Shown: positions 13,648 to 19,496 of the stretch, in pieces | How positions within the stretch are numbered: position 1 is the first letter of the stretch | Layout of the letters: each line of letters begins with the position of its first letter | DNA from: an uncultured Clostridium sp. | GTDB taxonomy: Bacteria; Bacillota; Clostridia; Lachnospirales; Lachnospiraceae | Direction of reading: 5' to 3' | Assembly (NCBI GenBank): GCA_900553925.1 | Contig: USFH01000022.1 | Location: 1 to 19,496 of the forward strand | Length of the DNA stretch: 19,496 bases | The notes under the pieces: model-generated | What the model was told of the DNA's origin: nothing | Database searches by the model: none | Seen by the model: the letters and a program-made list of their open reading frames with translations, nothing else | Position numbers and translations under genes: made by a program

Positions 13648-14364
13648 CTAGTCCGCATCAGTCGACGTTGCCGTCTCTGCCACAATCGCGGAACTGATCA
13701 TTGCTGCATCGATCTTCATAAAATCACGGTCACTGATGTAGTATTTATTTCCATCTTCAATAATCTCTACCGTTACTACCTGCGGATCGGCATATGTCAT
13801 GCTCTCGCATCCGGTCTTCAGAATATCAACCAGCCCCTGCGCAAACTCTGTCTCATATTCAGCAAGCGTATAATCGTTGTACGTTCCGGCCTTCACGGCA
13901 TCGTTGAACGTATTGATATAAGTCGTTACCTCAGCAGATGTCTGTGAGAAGAGGTTGATCGGATAAACCGTAATGTCTACAAGATATACGCTCCCGTCCT
14001 TTCTTGCCTTGTCAACCTTGTAATTCACCTTGCTGTAGATCGTTCTTGCCAGATCCTTGAAGGATTCTCGAAGCTCTGGCGCATCATCAATATTCACACT
14101 GTAATAGGAGAGAATATTGTCGGTCAGAAGCTCGATGTTCGCATCATAGAGAGCATCTGCATCCTCCTTGTTCGCCCCGGAAGCCTTGATATAGTCCTTC
14201 GTTGCTCCAAGATAATTGATTGCAATCAGACTTTTGATATAGGTCTGATACCGCTTCTCAACATTCGCTGTACATGCGGTCAGGGAACATAGAAGCAATA
14301 TGCAGACAAGGACGAGCGCAAGTCGTTTTCCCTTCGTTTTATAAGCTTGTATATTGAAATTCAT
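13648..14364 (-). CDS. Lipoprotein of unknown function
   Basis: 238 residues. A signal peptide of the lipoprotein type is clear: basic KTKGKR, a hydrophobic run, then the lipobox LTAC with the lipidated Cys at position 31. The mature part is soluble, largely helical and charged, about 208 residues, with NLFSQTSAEVTTYINTFND and VTVEIIEDGNKYYISDRDF near the end; no known domain is recognised. The start at 14364 is chosen because GAAAGGTGG (14372-14380) lies 7 nt upstream; a longer in-frame reading from a TTG at 14391 has no such support. It should be anchored on the outer face of the membrane. It is convergent with metG and divergent from the DivIVA-like gene. Confidence 0.9.
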   Translation of the reverse strand: MNFNIQAYKTKGKRLALVLVCILLLCSLTACTANVEKRYQTYIKSLIAINYLGATKDYIKASGANKEDADALYDANIELLTDNILSYYSVNIDDAPELRESFKDLARTIYSKVNYKVDKARKDGSVYLVDITVYPINLFSQTSAEVTTYINTFNDAVKAGTYNDYTLAEYETEFAQGLVDILKTGCESMTYADPQVVTVEIIEDGNKYYISDRDFMKIDAAMISSAIVAETATSTDAD

Positions 14365-14402
14365 TTTAAAACCACCTTTCGAAGATAACAAAACTAAACA
14401 CT

Positions 14403-14437
14403 ATTTTAATGTATCCTAATGAGAAAGTAAATATCAA
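14403..14437 (-). promoter_or_regulatory. Candidate promoter for the lipoprotein gene
   Basis: On the minus strand TTGATA (14437-14432), 18 nt, TACATT (14413-14408); or TTTACT (14431-14426), 17 nt, TAAAAT (14408-14403). The AT-rich stretch makes the choice uncertain. Confidence 0.4.
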
Positions 14438-14498
14438 TACACCATTTTAATTATTATATTTCTGCTACGTGGTTTCTTCATGTGGACAGTAAGAAGAA

Positions 14499-14655
14499 AT
14501 GCAAAATGCCTGATCAGATCTGTATCATATATTTTCGGATGATTCATGACGATATACGATATGTTCGAAGCTTAGAACTTCTTAGTTTCGATACATTGTA
14601 TATGGAATAAATCATCTGAAAATATATGTTTCAAAACATACGGGGCATTTTGCAT
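14499..14655. repeat. Long inverted-repeat element, copy 2
   Basis: A 157-nt near-palindrome in the divergent intergenic region. Outer arms ATGCAAAATGCC (14499-14510) and its exact complement (14644-14655) share no sequence with the outer arms of copy 1. After 15-nt unpaired segments on both sides comes the shared core stem (14526-14541 with 14613-14628, one G-T wobble), then GATATACGATATG opposite CATTGTATATGG. The arms nearly meet at AGAACTTCTTAG, so the 99-nt centre of copy 1 is absent. No ORF. Upstream, TTTCTTC (14473-14479) and GAAGAAA (14493-14499) can form another small hairpin. Confidence 0.87.
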
Positions 14656-14697
14656 GAAAATCCCTTGCAAAAAAATGATGCATAAACGAAATTCTTA

Positions 14698-14706
14698 TGG
14701 TATAAT
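14698..14706 (+). promoter_or_regulatory. Extended -10 promoter for the DivIVA-like gene
   Basis: TGG followed by TATAAT (14701-14706), an extended -10 without a recognisable -35 at the right distance. Predicted start near 14713, 39 nt before the ATG. The inverted-repeat element ends 43 nt before it. Confidence 0.65.
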
Positions 14707-14751
14707 GAGAGAACGTATTGGATCATACACATTCGAAAGGAGAATTGTAGA

Positions 14752-15693
14752 ATGGATGTAACTTTGAAGACCACATCATTTGGTGGATATGACAAAAAAG
14801 CAGTTGAAAATTATATAGACGAATTAACCGCAGAACACGAGAAAGAAGTAGCCGATCTGAAGGCCAATGTATTGAAGCTTTCAGAGACTGTAAAGAACCT
14901 TCATACGATGCGCGAAGTGAATCTGAACGAGTCATCAAGCACAATCGAGAATCTGAAGAAGGTGAACGATGAACTGCAGGTAGAGGTTACACAGCTTCGC
15001 GATAAGATGCAGGCGTATCAGACGAGAGAAGAAGAGTCTGCAAGCCGTTACGAGTCGATTTCGAGAACTCTGCTTGAAGCACGCGAGAATGCAGATGCGC
15101 TGACAAAGCAGACACAGGATGCGTGCGATGCACTTCGCGCACAGACAGAAGAAGAGTGTGAGAAGCAGACACAGGAGACAAGCGATGCCTGCCGTCAGAT
15201 GTCAGAGGAGACATCGGCAGAGTGCCAGAGAATGCACGCAGAGACCGTTGCAGCCTGTGAACGCTTAGAGGCAGAGACAAAGAGCAAGTGCCAGGAGCGT
15301 AAGGAATCCACTTATGCAGAGTGCGAGCGCGTGAAACGTGAGGCAAGAGAAGAGGCAGAGAGCCTGCGCACACAGACCGAGGCAGCATGCCAGACGCTGA
15401 ACGAACACACAGAGGAGACCTGTGCGAACCTGCGTGCAGAGGCAAATGCAGAGTGCGAGGAGATGCGGAATCAGGCAAGTGCGGATGCATACAACACACG
15501 CATGTCAGTAAAGCGTGAGTGCGAGAGCGTCAGCGAATTTATGGCACAGATGAAGGCTGCACTTGAGGATGTTCAGGCAACGGTTACAACTGCGAATGTT
15601 CAGATGAATAAGGCTGTTGGCAACGTTGCAGAAGCGGTAAATAATACAATGGAAGCTGCAAACAAGGCATTTCCGGAGGCTGGCAGCAATTAA
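14752..15693 (+). CDS. DivIVA-like coiled-coil protein with hendecad cysteine repeats
   Basis: 313 residues, no signal or membrane segment. The N-terminus (SFGGYDKKAVENYIDELTAE) resembles the lipid-binding head of DivIVA/GpsB proteins, which sense membrane curvature and organise septum or poles. A conventional coiled coil runs to about residue 120. Residues 121-263 form 13 uninterrupted 11-residue repeats, T-x3-C-x5-E/Q, with Cys at 125, 136, 147, 158, 169, 180, 191, 213, 224, 235 and 257 (Ala at 202 and 246). Hendecads give a nearly straight stripe along the helix, so the cysteines should line one face. The last 50 residues are Ala/Val/Asn rich and helical. AAAGGAGA at 14735-14742 supports the ATG. 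The DivIVA assignment rests on a short N-terminal match; a cytoskeletal filament protein is the alternative. Confidence 0.75.
   Translation: MDVTLKTTSFGGYDKKAVENYIDELTAEHEKEVADLKANVLKLSETVKNLHTMREVNLNESSSTIENLKKVNDELQVEVTQLRDKMQAYQTREEESASRYESISRTLLEARENADALTKQTQDACDALRAQTEEECEKQTQETSDACRQMSEETSAECQRMHAETVAACERLEAETKSKCQERKESTYAECERVKREAREEAESLRTQTEAACQTLNEHTEETCANLRAEANAECEEMRNQASADAYNTRMSVKRECESVSEFMAQMKAALEDVQATVTTANVQMNKAVGNVAEAVNNTMEAANKAFPEAGSN
15112..15540 (+). repeat. 33-nt coding repeats (13 units) for the Cys hendecads
   Basis: Thirteen in-frame 33-nt units encode the 11-residue repeats of the coiled-coil protein. Codons vary between units while the Thr, Cys and Glu/Gln positions persist, pointing to old duplications kept by selection rather than recent slippage. 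Confidence 0.85.
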
Positions 15694-15724
15694 CGGATGA
15701 GAAGTTTGAAAGTAGTATACAGGG

Positions 15725-15752
15725 GCTGTCGCACGTAGTGTGGCAGCTTTTT
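15725..15752 (+). terminator. Intrinsic terminator or attenuator before the PAS/GAF gene
   Basis: GCTGTCGCAC (15725-15734) pairs with GTGGCAGC (15740-15747), with one bulge and one wobble, and TTTTT follows at once. It closes the DivIVA-like transcript. The T-run ends only 7 nt before the Shine-Dalgarno site of the next gene, leaving no room for a promoter after it. Confidence 0.75.
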
Positions 15753-15772
15753 ACTTCACAGGGGGTGCGTCT

Positions 15773-17587
15773 ATGGTTATTGAGAACAAATACCTTAGAA
15801 AAGCAATTGAAAAAACAGGCTATGTAGTGCTTGTAAAACGTTATATTCTGGGAGTTCCGGGGTCCAGCCTGGTTTATATTTCGCCGAATGCAGCGGCGAT
15901 GGGCATGAATGTGGAACTACTGAATAAGGGGTTGAAGCTGTCGGAAGATTATATCTATCCGGCGGACCGCGAGAAGGTAATGAAGACGATTCACAACGCC
16001 ATTGAGAGCCGGGTGCAGGATTATCAGCATGAATACCGGATGGTTGGTGATGATGGCAAGCTGCGTCAGGCAGTGGCGAACATATGCATTGGCGCTGCTT
16101 CTGAGCAGGAGAACACATACGAAGTAGAATTCTACATCAGGGATATCTCCGGCGAGCGGGAAGCGGAGAAGCAGGAGAAGATCAAACAGGCGATTGAGAA
16201 GCCGACACCGAATATGAAAATCTCAGAGAACAGTACACTGCTGATAAGCAAGCTGGACAATCCGGGTATGATTCCGCAGATCCAGAAGATGGAGATGATT
16301 ATGAGCGGTTTCTCCCGGCTGGCAGGACTTTATTCCGTATTTGTAGATGAAAACGGCAAGGTAGAATCGACACCGGTTGGACCGGCGACAAATCTGGGAG
16401 ATTTCTATGATTTGTTTGAGACACCGACATATAAAGAGTTCTTCAAGAAGATGAAAGAAGAGATCTTGAACGATATGGAGCCGCGTGTTTTTGACCGTGA
16501 AGAGGGCGGTGACGGAAAGCTTGCGATGGCACCGGTCTGCGTGCTGGATAATCTGCAGGGCTTCTGGGTGCTTGGTTCCTATACGTCGGAGGAATCCAAG
16601 ATTCTACAGGACATTTATAAGATGCATTGGACAACCGCGGAGCTTGTCTCTGATTTTCTGTTGCAAAGCTATAATTCAATTGTGGAATCGGCGAAGTCCC
16701 GTGGTGCTGGCAAGAAGCTCCGTGAGGAGCTGGCACGGCAGAGCATCGTGAACAACGCGTTGGCGAAGATCAACAGCCGGCTGAGTGAGGATGTGGAACA
16801 GGTAATAGCCGAGACATTGCGCGAGGTTGCATTACATATGGATCTGGATCGTGTATTCCTGTACACCTTCGACAAAGAGAATCCGAAATCGTATATGCTC
16901 CGCAGTTATTTCGATGTGTCCGGAGAAGCGCCGGGCGAAGAGGTACTCACGTTGCTGCCAGAACGTCTGTATCTGGTGATGGATGCGATTAAGCAGGGAA
17001 ATGGATGCTGTATGCTTGACCGCACGAATATGACGCAACGCGATGTGATCAATCTGATGCGTTATAATTTTCGGGCGGAGATCGCATATCCGATTTATCT
17101 TGAAGGTAGGCTGTACGGTCTTTTGATTTTTGCAGAGAGCAAGTCCGAACGTATCTGGACGAAAGAAGAACTCCGGTTCTCCCAGAGTATTTCACTTCTA
17201 GTCCAGAATATGCTGGAGAATGCCGATGGCGATGATAATGTACGAAATGTGAATAAACATCTGATAGAAACATACAATAGCTTTCATGAGGGAATTTTTA
17301 TCCGAGATCTGTATACCGGCTATGTATTTTTCTCGAATAAAGCGTTAAACGACATGCTTGGCTATGACCTGACCGGCGGAGACAGCCGGAAGATCCTTGT
17401 GAATCTGCGGGACAAGTTCGAGCATATGGATGGTATACGCAAGGATATTGTTGGACGGAAAATCAGTAATTGGTGCAGCTATGTTCCGGCATTGGACGAG
17501 ATCATGGACATCACGGAAGTGCCGATCGAATGGTTACAGGGCGGTGCTGCAACCATGATTATTATGAAAAAAGCTAAGGATAATTAG
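15773..17587 (+). CDS. PAS/GAF multidomain sensor protein without output domain
   Basis: 604 residues, cytosolic, no membrane segment. Order: an N-terminal PAS-like domain (about 1-130, ending VEFYIRDISGEREAEKQE); a PocR-like sensory domain (about 165-290: SGFSRLAGLYSVFVDENGKVES, LQGFWVLGSYTSEE); a linker helix; a GAF domain (about 320-480: LREVALHMDLDRVFLYTF, IYLEGRLYGLLIFAESK); and a C-terminal PAS (about 490-600: SFHEGIFIRDLYTGYVFFSNKALNDMLGYD). No kinase, GGDEF, EAL, HD-GYP, methyl-accepting or DNA-binding domain is seen. The start follows AGGGGGTG at 15760-15767; an upstream GTG reading is rejected. Upstream is a terminator-like hairpin; downstream, its last codons overlap a sigma-28 promoter for mbl. 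It may relay signals by binding a partner; neighbourhood suggests motility, but that is inference. Confidence 0.8.
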   Translation: MVIENKYLRKAIEKTGYVVLVKRYILGVPGSSLVYISPNAAAMGMNVELLNKGLKLSEDYIYPADREKVMKTIHNAIESRVQDYQHEYRMVGDDGKLRQAVANICIGAASEQENTYEVEFYIRDISGEREAEKQEKIKQAIEKPTPNMKISENSTLLISKLDNPGMIPQIQKMEMIMSGFSRLAGLYSVFVDENGKVESTPVGPATNLGDFYDLFETPTYKEFFKKMKEEILNDMEPRVFDREEGGDGKLAMAPVCVLDNLQGFWVLGSYTSEESKILQDIYKMHWTTAELVSDFLLQSYNSIVESAKSRGAGKKLREELARQSIVNNALAKINSRLSEDVEQVIAETLREVALHMDLDRVFLYTFDKENPKSYMLRSYFDVSGEAPGEEVLTLLPERLYLVMDAIKQGNGCCMLDRTNMTQRDVINLMRYNFRAEIAYPIYLEGRLYGLLIFAESKSERIWTKEELRFSQSISLLVQNMLENADGDDNVRNVNKHLIETYNSFHEGIFIRDLYTGYVFFSNKALNDMLGYDLTGGDSRKILVNLRDKFEHMDGIRKDIVGRKISNWCSYVPALDEIMDITEVPIEWLQGGAATMIIMKKAKDN

Positions 17588-17602
17588 GAAATTTCCGATA
17601 TA
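17575..17602 (+). promoter_or_regulatory. Sigma-28 promoter for mbl-flgF-flgG
   Basis: TAAG (17575-17578), a 16-nt spacer and CCGATATA (17595-17602), the same half-sites and spacing as the flagellin promoter. The -35 lies in the last codons of the PAS/GAF gene. The predicted start (near 17608) falls on the mbl Shine-Dalgarno site, so mbl itself would have a very short leader. Confidence 0.7.
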
Positions 17603-17621
17603 TGTTAAGGAGGAACAAAAC

Positions 17622-18611
17622 GTGGCAAGTTCAGATATTGGAATCGACCTGGGAACAGCCAGTATATTAGTCTATGTGAAGGACAAGGGCGTGGTTTTAA
17701 AAGAGCCATCCGTAGTTGCCTACGACAGAGACACCGAGCAGATCAAGGCAATCGGAGAAGAAGCAAGATTAATGCTTGGAAGAACACCGGGGAATATTGT
17801 TGCGGTCCGGCCGCTCAGACAAGGTGTAATCTCCGATTATAAAACAACCGAGAAGATGTTGAAATATTTCATTCAGAAGGCAGTGGGCAAGAGCTTCTTC
17901 GGAAGACGTCCGAGGATCAGCGTCTGCGTGCCGTCCGGAGTTACAGATGTCGAGAAGCGGGCAGTCGAGGATGCAACATATCAGGCGGGTGCCAGAGATG
18001 TATATATCATTGAAGAACCGGTGGCTGCAGCGATCGGTGCCGGTATTGATATCTCGAGACCATGTGGAAATATGATTGTTGATATCGGTGGTGGAACAAC
18101 AGATGTAGCGGTGATTTCACTTGATGGTGTGGTTGTGTCAACTTCTATCAAGGTTGCGGGTGATGATTTCGACGAAGCAATCATCCGGTTCATGAAGAAA
18201 AGACACAATCTGCTGATCGGGGAACGTTCGGCAGAGGAGATCAAGATTAATATAGGAACTTGTTATAAACGACCGGAGAATATTTCCATGGATATCCGTG
18301 GACGGAATCTGGTAACCGGTCTTCCGAGAGTCGTGACGGTATCTTCGGATGAGACAGAAGAGGCGTTGCGCGAGGTGACATCCCAGATTGTGGATGCGGT
18401 GCATTCCGTACTTGAACGGACACCACCGGAACTCGCCGCAGATATTGCAGATCGTGGAATTGTGTTAACCGGAGGCGGTTCGCTGCTGCATGGTCTGGAG
18501 GATCTGATCGAGGAGAACACCGGAATCACAACTATGACTGCGGAAGAACCGCTTACCGCAGTTGCGATTGGAACAGGAAAGTATATTGAATTTCTAAGTG
18601 AACGGAAGTAG
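17622..18611 (+). CDS. mbl: MreB/Mbl-family actin-like protein
   Basis: 329 residues, the normal length. MreB-family proteins polymerise on the membrane with ATP and guide the cell-elongation machinery. Actin-fold motifs: DIGIDLGTAS (5-14, phosphate 1), MIVDIGGGTTDVAVIS (about 150-165, phosphate 2), and ERTPPELAADIADRGIVLTG with GGSLLHGL (adenosine end). The start is a GTG with AAGGAGG (17607-17613) 8 nt upstream. The N-terminus MASSDIG lacks the hydrophobic MFxx opening common in MreB/Mbl. The following flgF/flhO and flgG/flhP genes reproduce the Bacillus subtilis mbl-flhO-flhP order, so Mbl is the best label. Unlike a constitutive cell-shape gene, it has a sigma-28-type promoter directly in front. 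Confidence 0.93.
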   Translation: MASSDIGIDLGTASILVYVKDKGVVLKEPSVVAYDRDTEQIKAIGEEARLMLGRTPGNIVAVRPLRQGVISDYKTTEKMLKYFIQKAVGKSFFGRRPRISVCVPSGVTDVEKRAVEDATYQAGARDVYIIEEPVAAAIGAGIDISRPCGNMIVDIGGGTTDVAVISLDGVVVSTSIKVAGDDFDEAIIRFMKKRHNLLIGERSAEEIKINIGTCYKRPENISMDIRGRNLVTGLPRVVTVSSDETEEALREVTSQIVDAVHSVLERTPPELAADIADRGIVLTGGGSLLHGLEDLIEENTGITTMTAEEPLTAVAIGTGKYIEFLSERK

Positions 18612-18625
18612 AAAGCAGGGAAAAG

Positions 18626-19408
18626 ATGGTAAGAGGGTTGTACACGGCCTGGACAGGTCTTCGCAATGAGGAAAAGCGCATGGATGTTGTCACGAACAAC
18701 ATGGCGAATGCAGATACAACCGGTTTCAAGAAGGTCGATGTAACGGCACAGTCGTTCGAGCGGCATCTGGCGGTCAAGATCGATGATCCGACGGTCGGAA
18801 TCAATCTGAAACAGGGAATCGGCGGCATGAATCCGGGTGTGAAGATCGGTGAGACATATTATGACATGTCCCAGGGGAATTTCAGACAGACAGAAGACCA
18901 GTACAATTTTGCATTATCCGGGAACGGATTTTTTGCCATCAGCACAACGAACAAGAGTGGAGAGACATCGACGCGCTATACGAGAGATGGCGATTTCACT
19001 GTAACCAGGGACGGTTATCTTGTGACAAAGGATGGCGATTATGTGCTGGCGGAAGGCGGTAATCGTATACAGATTCCGGATGCAAATCTGGTGAAGATCA
19101 GCGTGAACGAGATGGGAGAGATTTACTCCGGCAATAATTATGTTGCGAAATTACAGCTGGTTGATTTCCAGAGCTATGATGCGCTTTCAAGCTATGGCGA
19201 GAATATGTATGAGGCAGTTGATGGAGCTGTCCAGACTCCCGCACAAGCGAAGGTGACGCAGGGTTATCTGGAGATGTCGAACGTGAATATGGTAACAGAG
19301 ATGGTTGATATGATTGCAATCTCCAGAGCGTATGAGACGAATCAGAAGATGGTGCAGGCAATCGACCAGACGTTGGACAAAGCAGTGAATGAGATCGGCA
19401 GACTATAA
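18626..19408 (+). CDS. flhO: Flagellar basal-body rod protein FlgF/FlgG family (FlhO-like)
   Basis: 260 residues. It is a subunit of the flagellar rod or hook-basal-body axis, exported by the flagellar type III system. The N-terminal rod signature is MVRGLYTAWTGLRNEEKRMDVVTNNMANADTTGFKK; the middle has FALSGNGFFAI and YTRDGDFTVTRDGYLVTKDG, standard for FlgF/FlgG; the C-terminus has LEMSNVNMVTEMVDMIAISRAYETNQKM. There is no cleaved signal, as expected. AGGG at 18617-18620 precedes the ATG; the gap after mbl is 14 nt, so they are in one transcript. In Bacillus the same position holds flhO. The next gene begins like its partner flgG/flhP. Confidence 0.95.
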   Translation: MVRGLYTAWTGLRNEEKRMDVVTNNMANADTTGFKKVDVTAQSFERHLAVKIDDPTVGINLKQGIGGMNPGVKIGETYYDMSQGNFRQTEDQYNFALSGNGFFAISTTNKSGETSTRYTRDGDFTVTRDGYLVTKDGDYVLAEGGNRIQIPDANLVKISVNEMGEIYSGNNYVAKLQLVDFQSYDALSSYGENMYEAVDGAVQTPAQAKVTQGYLEMSNVNMVTEMVDMIAISRAYETNQKMVQAIDQTLDKAVNEIGRL

Positions 19409-19470
19409 TTTGGCGCGATGCATAGAGCGTTAGATTCATATTGATTCATTTCGTATAGGAGGAAATGCGT

Positions 19471-19496
19471 ATGATGCGATCACTTTGGACCGCGGC
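19471..19496 (+). CDS. flhP: Start of FlgG/FlhP distal rod protein (3' truncated)
   Basis: Only MMRSLWTAA is visible before the window ends, the usual opening of FlgG-family rod proteins. AGGAGG at 19457-19462 supports the ATG at 19471 (the next codon is also ATG). It follows flgF/flhO by 62 nt, as expected for the mbl-flhO-flhP order. The 19409-19470 gap shows no hairpin. Confidence 0.8.

Noticed and set aside
14987..15499. Minus-strand ORF of 170 codons
   Set aside because: It mirrors the hendecad repeats of the plus-strand coiled-coil gene, which has a start site, Shine-Dalgarno and promoter.

Overview
The window looks like a chromosomal stretch from a motile, Gram-positive, anaerobic Lachnospiraceae-type Firmicute (Roseburia/Agathobacter-like). 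Evidence: a Firmicute flagellin with a FliS-like partner, an mbl-flhO-flhP gene order known from Bacillus, a SAM-I-type riboswitch in front of metK, near-consensus SigA promoters, two SigD/FliA (sigma-28) type promoters, and AGGAGG ribosome binding sites. I see no phage, plasmid, transposase, rRNA, tRNA or CRISPR. Species assignment is inference.

Layout. (1) 1-3895, flagellar filament block: the 3' part of a large protein with a FliK-like C-terminus, then flagellin and a FliS-like protein. The flagellin sigma-28 promoter lies inside the last codons of the first gene. (2) 3966-5019: HIT-family hydrolase and a VanZ-like membrane protein, overlapping by 23 nt. (3) 5009-6455: SigA promoter, SAM riboswitch with terminator and antiterminator, metK. 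(4) 6558-10163, carbamoyl-transfer and pyrimidine block: an ornithine-carbamoyltransferase-like enzyme with altered substrate motifs, a small membrane protein, pyrB and pyrI. pyrB and pyrI are split by 639 nt holding 40-nt tandem repeats and a 303-nt inverted-repeat element. (5) 10168-13630: murA and metG behind a strong promoter, closed by a bidirectional terminator. (6) 13648-14364 on the minus strand: a lipoprotein. (7) 14499-15693: a second, shorter copy of the inverted-repeat element, then a DivIVA-like coiled-coil protein with a cysteine nearly every 11 residues. (8) 15773-19496: a PAS/GAF sensor protein with no output domain, then a sigma-28 promoter and mbl, flgF/flhO and the first codons of flgG/flhP.

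Two flagellar blocks flank housekeeping genes for methionine/SAM, arginine/pyrimidine, cell wall and translation. The most unusual items are: the pair of inverted-repeat elements, whose stems differ in sequence yet stay paired through compensatory changes; the 13-unit hendecad Cys array; the transcarbamylase with HDMP and DME in place of HCLP and SMG; the split pyrB/pyrI locus; and the matching sigma-28 promoters in front of flagellin and the MreB-like gene.
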